In this document: positions 44,476-54,167 of the stretch, one piece after another
Layout of the letters: every line of letters begins with the position of its first letter
Numbering within the stretch: position 1 is the stretch's first letter
Assembly (NCBI RefSeq): GCF_009720735.1
Contig: NZ_WNKU01000009.1
Location: 1 to 64,000 of the forward strand
DNA: 64,000 nt
Source of the DNA: Heliobacterium mobile
GTDB lineage: Bacteria; Bacillota; Desulfitobacteriia; Heliobacteriales; Heliobacteriaceae
Direction of reading: 5' to 3'
Translations under genes and position numbers: made by a program
The notes under the pieces: model-generated
Told to the model about the DNA's origin: nothing
Database searches by the model: none
Seen by the model: only the letters and a program-made list of their open reading frames with translations

Positions 44476-47172
44476 TTGTTTAAACCTAATTTGACTGCAA
44501 TAAAAAGTTCGGTACAAATAAAGTGGTTAATCGGTATCGGCTTACTGGCTATCACCTTACAGTGCCTTATTTCGTACTACTTTTATGTTGAGTTACAGGA
44601 TACCTTATACGAAGAACGTAAGTACCAGCAAGAATTGATCGAAAAGAATATCATGACTCTAACAGCTAATGCAGATAAAGCATATCAGATCATTGAAGCT
44701 TCCATTGAAGAAAAAATGAAGCTCTATACCGAAGCGATGATTAGGAAGTACAACCGTGACCCCAATGTGCAGCAATGGGATCTAGAAGCGCTGAAAAGTC
44801 AGTTCGTTGATTTTGATATCTATATCATCGATAACAACTTTACCGTTGTGCATACGACCGTTCCGAGCGATTTACATTTGGATTTCAAGCAGAAACAGTC
44901 GTCCGGTTTTATTCAAATGTTGCAAGAGCGGCTCGCCAAGAACGAATTCACCAGCGACCGGTTTATCATCTCCATCGTAAAAAAAGAAACTCGTAAGTTT
45001 GGCTATATGCCCACACCGGATCATAAATACTTATTCGAACTCGGTGTTAAAGCTTCGAAATATACCGATATGATGCAGGATCTCGATTTGGTCCATTTGG
45101 CACGGAATGCCGTTCAGAATTATCCCTCCGTCACCGCGGCTACAATTTACTCTCTGCAAGTGGACAACCAGATCCGAGGTACTCTATCTCACTATTCCGC
45201 AGATTCAGCCCCCGTACCGAACAAACCCGCTTATATCGATCTGGCAAAAGAAGCGATACGATCAAATAAAACCGTCGAATATATCCACTGGGATCCGGAG
45301 AGTCAGAGTTCTTTAACCTATCGTTATATCCCTTGTATCGTCTTCGATAGAGAGCAAAAACCGGACTACTACAACTCTCGCATCATCGAACTCGTCTACA
45401 ATGATCGCAATCTACAATATACCCTCCATACCCAGTCGGTGCGAATCGGTACCGGTATCATCATCGTCGCTGTTGTACTCGTCGCTTGGCTGGCTTCCAT
45501 GTGCTCCATGATTCAACGACTTGAACAAGCCCGCAAGGCGGCTGAAGAGGCAAACAAGATAAAATCCGACTTTTTCTCCACCATTACTCATGAGATTCGC
45601 ACTCCCATGCAGGGGATTGTCGGTACGACAGAGCTTTTATTGACCACTCCCTTAACAGACATACAGCGACAACAAGCCTTCATCATACGTGATTCCGCTG
45701 AGTTGATGGCGAATATTATGAATGATATCTTGGACTTTTCCAAAATTGAAGCAGGGCAAATTCTTATAGAAACAACGAAAATCAATTTAAACGACCTTTT
45801 GCAGGCTATATCCCAGCTAATCACCCCCAAAATCAACGAGCGAGGATTAACTTTTCAATGCATGACAGATATCCATATTCCCTCGGTTGTGCAAGGTGAT
45901 CCTTTACGGTTGAAGCAAGTTCTACTGAATCTATTGAACAATGCCGTTAAATTCACCGAAGCAGGGACAATCTCGCTGCATATCTGCTTCGATGAGTCTG
46001 TCGACGAAGGAAAGATACTGCGTTTCGAAGTCCACGATACGGGGATTGGGATTTCCCCCGTTGTACAGGACAAGTTATTTCAACCATTTGTGCAAGCCGA
46101 TAGTTCAATCAGCCGCCAGTACGGCGGAACCGGTTTGGGCCTCTCGATTTGCAAGCACTTGGTCGAACTCATGGGCGGACACATCGGGGTTCAGAGTACC
46201 CCAAAGGTGGGTTCAACTTTCTGGTTCACGATACCGCTTACGGAAGAGCCTCTACCGTCTGAGTTAGATACATCGGTCGATAGACCCCTTACCGTAGAGG
46301 CGTTGAGTGGGGCAGTTGAATCGGCGAACGATAGAAGCAATATTTTCAGTGCAACCGTTACTTCTGAATCCTCCACTTCATCTTCTCCCTCTACAATGAT
46401 GGAGATGGTCCCATGGCGTATGGAAAAATCCTATCTATCCAAGCCGATTCTGATCGTCGATGACCATCGGCCCAATCGCTTGGTCCTTCGGATGCAACTG
46501 GAGACGATGGGTTTTTCGAATCTCTATGAGGTGACAAACGGTCAAAAAGCTGTAGAAGCGGTCCAACAATCGCGGTACGCTCTGATCTTGATGGATAACC
46601 GTATGCCTGTACTCAATGGACTTCAAGCAGCCGCTGCGATTCGTCAATGGGAGAAGGATTTAACTTGGCGTTCTCGGATCGTCATCATATCCGGTGAAGA
46701 ACCCGACTGGAGACAACGAGGCGAAAGCGGTATCGATGATTTTCTGACAAAACCGATGACGCTGAAATCATTACGAGAGACCGTCGTCTACTGGCTTTCC
46801 CTTGGAAACGGTGATAGAGAACCATCGCTGACACCTTCTATCGATCCGGAGGCAATGAGCATCAATGCGGAGTTACAGGAGTCCACTGAAGATAAGATTC
46901 AGGAACTCTACGCAGTTTATTTTCAAGATACACCTTCCCGGTTAGCTGCCTTGCAAGATGCGATAGAAAGCAACAACGCTTTTCAGGTTCGCTCCGTCGC
47001 GCATGGATTGAAATCAGCCAGCGCCGCCGTCGGTGCGATGCATCTCTATAAACTCTGCCGTGATCTGGAGATGATGGCTAAGCATGAACAACTTGAGAAT
47101 AGCACGAACGTACTGGTGGAGATCGAGCGGCAATTCTCACTTGTCAAAAAGGCTTTTACTGAAGTGAACTAA
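44476..47172 (+). CDS. hybrid sensor histidine kinase with REC and HPt domains
   Basis: An 898-residue membrane kinase. TM1 (about 17-38, '[19 protein letters not shown]'), an outside domain of about 290 residues rich in helix, TM2 (about 330-352), HisKA with '[14 protein letters not shown]' (about 378), HATPase_c ('[13 protein letters not shown]', 'HDTGIGI', '[14 protein letters not shown]', about 485-590), a receiver with '[11 protein letters not shown]' and phospho-Asp in 'LILMDNRMP' (about 660-770), and a C-terminal HPt with '[12 protein letters not shown]' (about 840). The phosphorelay H-D-H is complete in one chain, but no output regulator is adjacent. The TTG start at 44476 behind GAGGGTGAT is preferred over an upstream GTG/ATG-type start. 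The signal is unknown. Confidence 0.88.
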   Translation: MFKPNLTAIKSSVQIKWLIGIGLLAITLQCLISYYFYVELQDTLYEERKYQQELIEKNIMTLTANADKAYQIIEASIEEKMKLYTEAMIRKYNRDPNVQQWDLEALKSQFVDFDIYIIDNNFTVVHTTVPSDLHLDFKQKQSSGFIQMLQERLAKNEFTSDRFIISIVKKETRKFGYMPTPDHKYLFELGVKASKYTDMMQDLDLVHLARNAVQNYPSVTAATIYSLQVDNQIRGTLSHYSADSAPVPNKPAYIDLAKEAIRSNKTVEYIHWDPESQSSLTYRYIPCIVFDREQKPDYYNSRIIELVYNDRNLQYTLHTQSVRIGTGIIIVAVVLVAWLASMCSMIQRLEQARKAAEEANKIKSDFFSTITHEIRTPMQGIVGTTELLLTTPLTDIQRQQAFIIRDSAELMANIMNDILDFSKIEAGQILIETTKINLNDLLQAISQLITPKINERGLTFQCMTDIHIPSVVQGDPLRLKQVLLNLLNNAVKFTEAGTISLHICFDESVDEGKILRFEVHDTGIGISPVVQDKLFQPFVQADSSISRQYGGTGLGLSICKHLVELMGGHIGVQSTPKVGSTFWFTIPLTEEPLPSELDTSVDRPLTVEALSGAVESANDRSNIFSATVTSESSTSSSPSTMMEMVPWRMEKSYLSKPILIVDDHRPNRLVLRMQLETMGFSNLYEVTNGQKAVEAVQQSRYALILMDNRMPVLNGLQAAAAIRQWEKDLTWRSRIVIISGEEPDWRQRGESGIDDFLTKPMTLKSLRETVVYWLSLGNGDREPSLTPSIDPEAMSINAELQESTEDKIQELYAVYFQDTPSRLAALQDAIESNNAFQVRSVAHGLKSASAAVGAMHLYKLCRDLEMMAKHEQLENSTNVLVEIERQFSLVKKAFTEVN

Positions 47173-47220
47173 ACTAAAGGCCAAGCGCATTGCTGAAACC
47201 GCAATCGCTTGGCCTTTAGT
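47173..47220. terminator. bidirectional hairpin terminator
   Basis: A perfect 15-bp inverted repeat (47173-47187 / 47206-47220) extended by an inner ATTGC/GCAAT stem separates the convergent kinase and ABC genes. Confidence 0.8.
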
Positions 47221-47225
47221 CGTGA

Positions 47226-48350
47226 CTACCGATCATCATGAATCACCGCGGGACATGGGATAACATGCAAATCACGGAGCATACAAGCTAACCAAACCCG
47301 CTCCCCTCGTGCCACCGGAAATGAGCGCCACTCAGCCAGGCTTATATGTATGACCCACGGGTCGTCACCCTCGCAAGCAACCTCCACATAGGACCCGTGA
47401 AAGGTTACACCGATCACCATAACAGGCCAAGAACACTCCCCTTCTCGTACTTCACCAGCATTCATCTCCGGGAACATGCGGATATGAGCGGCTCGAACTG
47501 CCAGTACCCCCCTTATTCCCACTTTCCAATCTTCTAGGACCTTTTCCGGAAGCGGACCATATAAACGGGATGACTTCTCTGTACAAAACCAACTATAACG
47601 GCTCTTGCGTTGAACAATTCCGGACAGAATGTTGTCCACACGCAAAAAACGTGCCGCAAATTCACTGTTCGGCTGGGAAAAAAGCTCCTTCGGTGCCCCG
47701 TACTGAAGGACTCGGCCGTCTTTAAGGAGCAGCATTTTTGTCCCTAAATGGATCGCTTCCGAGAAATCATGGGTCACATGAATGAGGGTGACCTCATCAT
47801 CCCGGTGAATCTTCCGAAGCAGTTTTTGGAGGCCTGCTCGCGTCTGCGGGTCTAGGGCCGAGAGAGGTTCATCCAATAACAACAGCGATGGTCGGAGCAA
47901 CAAAGCCCGGGCCAGTGACACACGCTGCCGTTCCCCACCGCTTAAAGGGCCGGGACGACGTTCCAAGAGCGGCTGAATGGCCATCGCTTCGGCCAATTCG
48001 GCCAAACGCTGCCGGATCAGCGGGGAGTCGGCCTGGCCTCGTACAGCTGCGCTAAAAAGAATGTTTTCTCGCACCGTCAAATGAGGATAGAGAAGACTAT
48101 CTTGATAGGCAAAGCCAAAATGGCGGCTTTCGGGAGATTCCTCGGTGATGTCTCTGCCATCGTATATGATCCGGCCCTCTTGTAGGGGAATCAATCCGGC
48201 GATCGCCTCTAACAAAAGGGTCTTTCCAGAGCCCGTCGGCCCGACGACGACTACGTAGTCCCCTTTATGAACTTGAACAGATACTTCTTGTAAGGTAAAC
48301 GATCCAACGCGCAAGGACAGATCTTGCACTTCCAACAAAGTCTGCTTCAT
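47226..48350 (-). CDS. molybdate/tungstate-type ABC ATPase
   Basis: A 374-residue ATPase. Walker A 'VVGPTGSGKTLLLEAI' (about residue 38), signature 'PLSGGERQRVSLARALL' (about 137), Walker B 'SLLLLDEPLSALD' (about 158), switch His 'HVTHDFSEA'. The last 140 residues form a TOBE-like domain, as in ModC/WtpC/CysA-type ATPases. It overlaps the permease stop by four bases (ATGA). The last gene of a three-gene importer operon read from 49959. Confidence 0.9.
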   Translation of the reverse strand: MKQTLLEVQDLSLRVGSFTLQEVSVQVHKGDYVVVVGPTGSGKTLLLEAIAGLIPLQEGRIIYDGRDITEESPESRHFGFAYQDSLLYPHLTVRENILFSAAVRGQADSPLIRQRLAELAEAMAIQPLLERRPGPLSGGERQRVSLARALLLRPSLLLLDEPLSALDPQTRAGLQKLLRKIHRDDEVTLIHVTHDFSEAIHLGTKMLLLKDGRVLQYGAPKELFSQPNSEFAARFLRVDNILSGIVQRKSRYSWFCTEKSSRLYGPLPEKVLEDWKVGIRGVLAVRAAHIRMFPEMNAGEVREGECSWPVMVIGVTFHGSYVEVACEGDDPWVIHISLAEWRSFPVARGERVWLACMLRDLHVIPCPAVIHDDR

Positions 48351-49138
48351 AGCTGAACCTCTGTTTGGGTCAACATTTTAAAGGCAGTGAGTATGCTTAA
48401 GGCCATGAAGAGCAACAATGCCGCGATCGATAGCGAGAAGGCGAGATCGCCATTCGTCATACTCAAATAGATCGCCACCGGCAGCGTTTCCGTTTTGAAC
48501 CGAGTCACTCCCGCCAACATGGCTGTAGCACCGAACTCACCGAGAGTTCTCGCCCAGGTCATCGTCATCCCCCCGAGAATCCCTCGACGGGCGATGGGAA
48601 GAAGGACTCGCCAAAAGCTTTGCAAAGGTGTACAGCCTAAGGTACGGGCTACTTTTTCCAGCCGAGGATCTACAGACTCAAAAGCGTGGCGAAAGGAACG
48701 GATCGCAAAGGGCACAGCGACAAACCACTGTGCCACGACGACCCCGACATGCGTAAAGACAACCTCTATACCGGCCTCCCGAAAATTTGGACCGAAGAGT
48801 GGCCCGAAAAAGATCAGCAAGGCGACGCCGGAAACCAATGGAGGAAGCACGATGGGCAGTTCAAGCAGGCTGTCCACAAGAAGTTTGCCCGGAAAATTTC
48901 TTCTCGCCAACAGATACCCGCAGGGGACGGCAACAACTGTAGCCATGAGTGTAGCCACTATCGACGTTTGCAAGGTTAAGGCAAGGGCAAATCGAAATTC
49001 AGGGTGTTTTAGAATCGAAACCATGGTTTGGGCATCACCGTAAAAGAGCAGGCCCGAGAAAAGGACGAGCAGAAAACTAACCATAACGGCAGTAATCATC
49101 CAGAATACCGTCGAAAAAAGATCCCTTTTTCTCCTCAT
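48347..49138 (-). CDS. molybdate/tungstate-type ABC permease
   Basis: A 263-residue permease with about six membrane segments and the coupling (EAA) loop 'ARTLGCTPLQSFWRVLLP', typical of ModB/WtpB/CysT permeases. 'ARTLGEFGATAMLAGVT' near the C-terminus is the ModB-like signature. It overlaps both neighbours by 4 bp, indicating tight translational coupling. Confidence 0.9.
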   Translation of the reverse strand: MRRKRDLFSTVFWMITAVMVSFLLVLFSGLLFYGDAQTMVSILKHPEFRFALALTLQTSIVATLMATVVAVPCGYLLARRNFPGKLLVDSLLELPIVLPPLVSGVALLIFFGPLFGPNFREAGIEVVFTHVGVVVAQWFVAVPFAIRSFRHAFESVDPRLEKVARTLGCTPLQSFWRVLLPIARRGILGGMTMTWARTLGEFGATAMLAGVTRFKTETLPVAIYLSMTNGDLAFSLSIAALLLFMALSILTAFKMLTQTEVQL

Positions 49139-49959
49139 GGTGTATCCAGGCGAGTTTTGAACCCGTATTTTTCAAATACCTTTGGACCTTCCTTCGCCAT
49201 AAAATCCAAAAAGTTCGTAGCTTCTGTTTGCTGGTTGGAGTATGTAAGCACGGCACAAGGAATTTGCTCCACTTCGTTAAATTGCGGATCAATTTCGATC
49301 AAGTCTACCATATCTTTAGCCTTCACTGCGGCGCTGTACTCCCCAATCGCAGCGTTGCCTTGACCTAACTGCAACGTGGTAAGCACCTTCGGCGCTGTCT
49401 CCACATAAGCTTGTACATTCTTCAAAACATCTTTCGATATCTCGGCTTTTTCGAAAATATGGAGCGCTGATTTGCCGATGGCCGTCGCTTCCGTATCTGG
49501 TAAGATCAGTTTGACATTCGAACGGGTCAGATCCTTTAGACTCTTAATCTGGGCTGGATTCCCTTTCGGTGTCATGATCACAGGGACATGGTAGGCAATG
49601 GGACCCACTGTTTCGCTCACATGTCCAGCGTTTTTCGCTTTTTCCACATAGGGCATTCCGCCCGGAAGGTAGATGTCGCCTTTCTTAGCCGTCTCCACTT
49701 GACTCAGTAACGCCCCAGAACTATTGAAGGTCATTTCCACTTTCGTTCCTGTCTTAGCTTCATACATCTGTGCAAGCTCAGTAACAGGTTCTTTGATGCC
49801 AGTTCCAACGTAGGCAAATAGCACAGAATTACTTTTTACCGTTGATGGTTGTGCAGAAGGGCTAGTCGTAGTTCCCGAAGTCGGCACAGAGGGGGCACAT
49901 CCAGCGAGCAGTACGATGGCTATCGCACTCATCAGCATCATTCGAAACCATCTACTCAT
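49135..49959 (-). CDS. ModA-like substrate-binding lipoprotein
   Basis: A 274-residue lipoprotein with lipobox LLAGC (about residue 18-22) and a Ser/Thr/Pro-rich stalk. The mature protein has the ModA-like start 'LFAYVGTGIKEPVTELAQMY', 'FNSSGALLSQVETAKKGDIYLPG' region and 'QGNAAIGEYSA'. It differs clearly from the second binding protein at 50475, so the two importers likely differ in affinity or in molybdate versus tungstate preference. ATG behind AAGGAGG. The leader upstream contains a terminator hairpin. Confidence 0.87.
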   Translation of the reverse strand: MSRWFRMMLMSAIAIVLLAGCAPSVPTSGTTTSPSAQPSTVKSNSVLFAYVGTGIKEPVTELAQMYEAKTGTKVEMTFNSSGALLSQVETAKKGDIYLPGGMPYVEKAKNAGHVSETVGPIAYHVPVIMTPKGNPAQIKSLKDLTRSNVKLILPDTEATAIGKSALHIFEKAEISKDVLKNVQAYVETAPKVLTTLQLGQGNAAIGEYSAAVKAKDMVDLIEIDPQFNEVEQIPCAVLTYSNQQTEATNFLDFMAKEGPKVFEKYGFKTRLDTP

Positions 49960-50077
49960 CTAAGTTCCTCCTTGGATGTTGAAAATTTCATTATGGTAAA
50001 CTCAGCGGAAAGAGTCACCATCCACAGGCAACGTCTCGTCCACTAAGATTCTTTTCGTCGAAAAAACAAGAAAATAC

Positions 50078-50131
50078 AAAAAGGGCTCAATGGAGTAAAC
50101 TCTCGAAGAGTTTCGCACTCACCATTGAGCC
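50078..50131 (-). promoter_or_regulatory. terminator hairpin inside the importer leader
   Basis: GGCTCAATGG (50084-50093) pairs with CCATTGAGCC (50122-50131), with an inner AAACTCT/AGAGTTT stem; on the minus strand a CTTTTTG run follows. It lies about 120 bases before the start codon and inside the transcript predicted from the promoter at 50242-50270, so premature termination is likely. Confidence 0.7.
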
Positions 50132-50241
50132 TTGCGTAGTAATGAACCAACTCAATTAAGCTTCCGTGAACAGGATTCCAAGAACAGAACCATTCGCAAC
50201 AAGACAATTCATGACGACACTTTACAACAGCAACTAGAGTC

Positions 50242-50270
50242 ATCATAAATAAACAAAACGATAAAGTCAA
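50242..50270 (-). promoter_or_regulatory. sigma-A promoter of the minus-strand importer
   Basis: On the minus strand TTGACT (50265-50270), a 17-base spacer and TATGAT (50242-50247). The expected leader is about 275 nt long. Confidence 0.8.
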
Positions 50271-50300
50271 TCATTAAATAAATTAAGCCCCACTCCCCTC

Positions 50301-50343
50301 TTGACATCATAAGAGTTCATTTATACACTTAAGATAACGTTAT
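50301..50343 (+). promoter_or_regulatory. sigma-A promoter and operator-like palindrome of modA
   Basis: TTGACA (50301-50306), 17-base spacer, TACACT (50324-50329). The palindrome ATAACGTTAT (50334-50343) covers the expected transcript start, a position suited to repression. The sequence resembles a half of the CGTTATAT-type ModE site, but a full ModE operator is not seen. Confidence 0.75.
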
Positions 50344-50361
50344 ATCTCGTTTCGTTAGACG

Positions 50362-50426
50362 ACATCTCAATGTGGAGATGTACCTTTGCGCAGCAAAAGG
50401 ACAGATCCCGTTGGGATGTTTTATTT
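50362..50426 (+). promoter_or_regulatory. three-hairpin leader of modA ending in a terminator
   Basis: Stems ACATCTC/GAGATGT (50362-50381), CCTTTGC/GCAAAAGG (50383-50400, one bulge) and ATCCC/GGGAT (50405-50417), the last followed by GTTTTATTTT. It starts about 25 nt after the promoter start and ends about 50 nt before modA. I could not match it to a known molybdenum-cofactor riboswitch. Confidence 0.6.
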
Positions 50427-50474
50427 TCATATAAAATCTAATAAATCTACGGTTATTTTGAGGAGGTTTTCAAG

Positions 50475-51278
50475 ATGAAAAGAGGAAGCATACTCTGGGG
50501 GATCACCTTTTTGCTCGGTCTAGCCCTCTTTCTCACGGGATGCAACGGCAGCCAGCAAAGCACTTCGAAAACCACTGCCAACCAACCGGTCTCTCTAACC
50601 CTCTCTGCCGCCGCCAGCTTAAAGGATGCCATGACAGAATTACAGGGGATGTATACACAAGCAAAACCGAACGTTACCATTACATATAACTTTGGTGCCT
50701 CTGGTTCCTTACAGCGGCAAATCGAAGAAGGCGCCCCTGTTGACCTATTTATTTCTGCCGCTTCCAAGCAGATGAATGAGCTGCAAACGAAAGACCTGAT
50801 CGACCCCTCTTCCCGAGTAGACCTCTTAGAAAATGAAGTCGTCCTCGTGGCTCCTAAAGATTCTTCGATCAGCGATTTTACCGACTTAGCTGGAACAAAG
50901 GTGAAAAAACTGGCTCTCGGCGAACCGCAGAGCGTCCCTGCCGGTCAGTACGCTCAAGAAGTATTGACGAAACTCAACATAGCTGAAGCGGTAAAGTCGA
51001 AGAGTGTATTCGCCAAAGATGTTCGTCAAGTCCTCACATATGTGGAGTCAGGCAATACGGAAGCCGGTATCGTTTATGAAACCGATGCCAAAACATCAGA
51101 TAAAGTGAAAACCGTAGCCAAAGCGCCTCAAGGTTCCCACTCTCCCATTCTCTACCCCCTAGCTGTGGTAAAGGCCAGCAAGAACCAGGCTGCGGCGAAT
51201 GATTTCGCCCTGTTCTTGCAAGGAGAGCAAGCTAAAGCGGTGTTTGAAAAATACGGCTTTACCGTTCACACAAAATAA
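50475..51278 (+). CDS. modA: molybdate-binding lipoprotein ModA
   Basis: A 267-residue lipoprotein (lipobox LTGC at about residue 20). 'LTLSAAASLKDAMTELQGMY' (about 38), 'TYNFGASGSLQRQIEEGAPVD' region with the oxyanion-binding Ser, 'DLFISAASKQMNEL' and 'GNTEAGIVYETDA' are classical ModA. It captures molybdate (or tungstate) outside the membrane for the permease ModB. ATG behind GAGGAGG. It is the first gene of modABC. Confidence 0.93.
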   Translation: MKRGSILWGITFLLGLALFLTGCNGSQQSTSKTTANQPVSLTLSAAASLKDAMTELQGMYTQAKPNVTITYNFGASGSLQRQIEEGAPVDLFISAASKQMNELQTKDLIDPSSRVDLLENEVVLVAPKDSSISDFTDLAGTKVKKLALGEPQSVPAGQYAQEVLTKLNIAEAVKSKSVFAKDVRQVLTYVESGNTEAGIVYETDAKTSDKVKTVAKAPQGSHSPILYPLAVVKASKNQAAANDFALFLQGEQAKAVFEKYGFTVHTK

Positions 51279-51315
51279 CAGGACAACCAGTTCTACTACG
51301 AGGAGGGATGGCAGA

Positions 51316-52065
51316 ATGACCATGGATCCCATGCCGATTTGGATCTCCTTAAAGACGGCTTCTATCTCCACATTGATCACCTTCTTTGTAGGCATTGCTG
51401 CTGCTTATGGGATGATCAAGTACCAAGGCCCTGGCAAAGGCATCATCGATGGCATCCTGACCCTCCCTCTAGTCCTTCCCCCGACGGTCATCGGATTTTT
51501 CTTGTTGATGTTGTTCGGGAAAAACGGTCCGTTCGGTCAGCTTTTACAAGCTTTCGACTACTCCATCATTTTCTCTTGGGCGGCGACGGTCATCGCCGCC
51601 ACCACCGTATCGTTCCCCCTGATGTATAAAACCGCTCGCGGCGCCTTTGAGCAGGTAAATCCGAATTACCTCCATGCGGCTCGAACTCTTGGTGCCGATG
51701 AATGGACTGTCTTCTGGCAGATCACGGTCCCCTTGGCTTGGCCGGGCATCGTGGCCGGAACGATTCTCTCTTTCGCCAGAGCGCTAGGTGAATTCGGGGC
51801 CACGCTGATGCTGGCTGGAAACATTCCCGGGGTTACCCAAACGATCCCGGTAGCGATTTTCTTTGCCGCCGAAGGCGGGGAGATGGGAAAAGCGCTCCTC
51901 TGGGTTTTGATCATCGTCACCTTGTCTCTGGGATTCATCGTCACTCTCAACCATTGGAACCAGTTTCAATCCACCTTGGTTACCCGGTTTCGCATAAGGA
52001 GGCAATTTCAGTGGAACTACAGGTCCACATCGAAAAGCGATTTCCCGGCTTCCATCTCCAAGTAA
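51316..52065 (+). CDS. modB: molybdate ABC permease ModB
   Basis: A 249-residue permease with five to six membrane segments; 'ARTLGADEWTVFWQITVPLAWPG' carries the EAA coupling loop and 'ARALGEFGATLMLAGNIPG' is the ModB signature. ATG at 51316 behind GAGGAGGGATG; a longer frame begins inside modA and is rejected. The C-terminal 25 residues (rich in Arg, Ser, Phe) run past the usual end because the stop lies 55 bases inside modC in another frame. Confidence 0.92.
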   Translation: MTMDPMPIWISLKTASISTLITFFVGIAAAYGMIKYQGPGKGIIDGILTLPLVLPPTVIGFFLLMLFGKNGPFGQLLQAFDYSIIFSWAATVIAATTVSFPLMYKTARGAFEQVNPNYLHAARTLGADEWTVFWQITVPLAWPGIVAGTILSFARALGEFGATLMLAGNIPGVTQTIPVAIFFAAEGGEMGKALLWVLIIVTLSLGFIVTLNHWNQFQSTLVTRFRIRRQFQWNYRSTSKSDFPASISK

Positions 52066-53099
52066 ACTTTACAGCAGGCCGAGATCCACTCGGCCTGCTT
52101 GGTGGTTCCGGCGCCGGGAAGTCGATGATCCTCCGCTGTATCGCCGGCCTGGTGACTCCGGACCGAGGTCGAATCAGCCTAAATGGAAGGATCCTCTTTG
52201 ATTCTGATCAAGGGATTAACCTGCCGAGCCGGGAACGAAAAATAGGATACCTCTTTCAGGATTACGCAGTTTTCCCCCACATGACAGTAGCTGAAAATAT
52301 CTTGTTCGGTCTGCGCCTGTTGGGACTCTCTCAAGAAGAGCAAATACAGAGGGTTGCGAGAAGAATCGATCAGTTTCAACTTCATGATCTCGAAAACCGG
52401 TTCCCTCATCAGCTCTCAGGCGGCCAACTGCAGCGAGTCGCCTTTGCCCGGGCCTTGTCGACTGAACCGGAAGTGCTTTTGCTCGATGAACCATTTTCTG
52501 CGCTCGATCATCACTTGCGCACGCAAATGGAAACGATGCTGATCGATACGCTCAGGCAATATTCCGGCGTTACGCTCTTTGTGACTCACAATTTAGAAGA
52601 AGCCTATCGAGTCTGCGATCATCTCCTCGTCCTTTCCAGAGGAAAACAGATCGCCTTGGATGAAAAGAAACGGATCTTTTCCCGCCCGCCCACCGTCACC
52701 GTCGCTCAGTTGACAGGGTGTAAAAACACATCATCCGTCCGCATCGCCGGAACTCATCAGGTAGAAGCCCTGGATTGGGGGTGTCTATTGACATTAGACC
52801 ATCCCGTCTCTCCCAACTGGAAACACGCAGGCATTCGAGCTAACCATCTTCGCTTAGTCACAGAGCCTGCGAAGGATCATCGTCAGAACACCTTTCCCTG
52901 CCGTATCGTTCAAACCATTGAGTCTCCCCATCGCGTAACGATCCGGGTGACGGTAAAAGGTCCTACCGCTTCTGCTTCTTCCTCGACTCTTCAAGTGGAA
53001 CTTTCGAAGAAAGAGTGGGAGTTTTTACAAAAAGAAGTTCAACCTTTACAGCTTGAAATCGACACCAAGGACCTATTTTTCATGGATGAGGAACGGTAA
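52011..53099 (+). CDS. modC: molybdate ABC ATPase ModC
   Basis: A 362-residue ATPase. Walker A 'LGGSGAGKSMILRCIAG', signature 'QLSGGQLQRVAFARAL', Walker B 'VLLLDEPFSALD', switch 'FVTHNLEEAYRVCD', and a C-terminal TOBE-like region (about 285-355, broken by a Ser/Ala-rich loop). The GTG start at 52011 follows AAGGAGGC and gives a normal ModC N-terminus (VELQVHIEKRFPGF). It overlaps modB by 55 bp. The operon ends at 53131-53157. Confidence 0.92.
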   Translation: MELQVHIEKRFPGFHLQVNFTAGRDPLGLLGGSGAGKSMILRCIAGLVTPDRGRISLNGRILFDSDQGINLPSRERKIGYLFQDYAVFPHMTVAENILFGLRLLGLSQEEQIQRVARRIDQFQLHDLENRFPHQLSGGQLQRVAFARALSTEPEVLLLDEPFSALDHHLRTQMETMLIDTLRQYSGVTLFVTHNLEEAYRVCDHLLVLSRGKQIALDEKKRIFSRPPTVTVAQLTGCKNTSSVRIAGTHQVEALDWGCLLTLDHPVSPNWKHAGIRANHLRLVTEPAKDHRQNTFPCRIVQTIESPHRVTIRVTVKGPTASASSSTLQVELSKKEWEFLQKEVQPLQLEIDTKDLFFMDEER

Positions 53100-53130
53100 A
53101 TAAAATAAGGCGAATGACTTTCGGATACCA

Positions 53131-53157
53131 AAAACCCCGCCGATCCGGCGGGGCTTA
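53131..53157. terminator. bidirectional terminator
   Basis: CCCCGCCG (53135-53142) and CGGCGGGG (53146-53153) flank a 3-base loop between convergent modC and modD; a T run follows on the minus strand. Confidence 0.9.
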
Positions 53158-53201
53158 TTCATGATAGCGATCATGAAAGCTATTCTATTTTCGTTTTTTT
53201 C

Positions 53202-54047
53202 TTATCGCTCATCGATAGTGACAGCCATATCTATGGGCTTTCCGAAGAAAACCGATGACGTGTTGATCACATCAATCCCGGTACTCGCATACTGGGCTAC
53301 ATTCTTTTCATTAATGCCGCCGGTGCCGATAAGCGTTACCTGTGGATTGATCTTTCGAATCTCATCGACGGCCTGTTGCAGCTTTTCTAGTGAAAACTTA
53401 TCGAACTGGATTCCGTCGACGCCGGCTGCACTCAGACGGAGGGCCTCATCAAGGCTTTCCACTTCGACGAGGATCTTCTTTTCGCAACATCGTCTTTTCA
53501 TGTCATCTAATTTCATCAACAGACCCTCTATCCCGCCGATGAAGTTCAAATGCTGTCTGAAGACGAGGATCGTTTCTGATAATCCCAACCGGTGAGGGAG
53601 TCCGCCGCCAGCGATCATCCCTTTCACCGAGATGTCTTTAGAACCGGGAACACTTTTTCGCGTCGTGACGACTTGGATATGGGGGTTTACCATCCGAGCC
53701 AAGTCGATCAACCTCTTTGTTCTCGTCGCTACACCCGAGCAGTATTCCAGGAGATTGGCCGTCACTTTCCAGGCCATGTGCAACCGCCCGGCAGGCCCCA
53801 TCGCTTCTAGGACCGTGTCCCCCGGTTGGACGATGGCTCCGGAAGCGACGAAGGACCGTACTTGACATCCCAATTTGAGAAGAATTCTCTGCGCCTCTTC
53901 GGTTCCGCAAAGAACAGCTTCTTCTCGAGTTGAGTACCTCATCACTCCCTCTTGATGGTCGATTCCAACGACCAATGAGGTCAGGTCTATATAGGGGACA
54001 TCTTCTCGAATTAACTTCTCAATCGTCTCTTCAGCAATATACATCAT
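53202..54047 (-). CDS. modD: ModD, quinolinate phosphoribosyltransferase-like
   Basis: A 281-residue protein related to nicotinate-nucleotide pyrophosphorylase (NadC), of the ModD type found in molybdate transport operons. 'VVTTRKSVPGSKDISVKGMI' (about residue 135), 'GGGLPHRLGLSETILVFRQH' (about 157), and 'GVDGIQFDKFS' (about 218) fit the family. Its biochemical role in molybdenum metabolism is not established. The ATG at 54047 follows GAGGTG. It is divergent from the HTH regulator gene with 120 bp between. Confidence 0.9.
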   Translation of the reverse strand: MMYIAEETIEKLIREDVPYIDLTSLVVGIDHQEGVMRYSTREEAVLCGTEEAQRILLKLGCQVRSFVASGAIVQPGDTVLEAMGPAGRLHMAWKVTANLLEYCSGVATRTKRLIDLARMVNPHIQVVTTRKSVPGSKDISVKGMIAGGGLPHRLGLSETILVFRQHLNFIGGIEGLLMKLDDMKRRCCEKKILVEVESLDEALRLSAAGVDGIQFDKFSLEKLQQAVDEIRKINPQVTLIGTGGINEKNVAQYASTGIDVINTSSVFFGKPIDMAVTIDER

Positions 54048-54167
54048 GATTTTCACCTCGAAAATTAATTTGACGGTAGTTACTCATGGACTCCGTCTTC
54101 ATTTATAATGGAATCAAACAGGAATGTCCCGTTTTTCTTCTTAGTAAGATGCAAAGGGAGAATTGAT

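Noticed and set aside
50043-50270. 75-codon Cys-rich minus-strand frame in the importer leader
   Set aside because: It begins within the promoter, upstream of the expected transcript start, and runs through the terminator hairpin.
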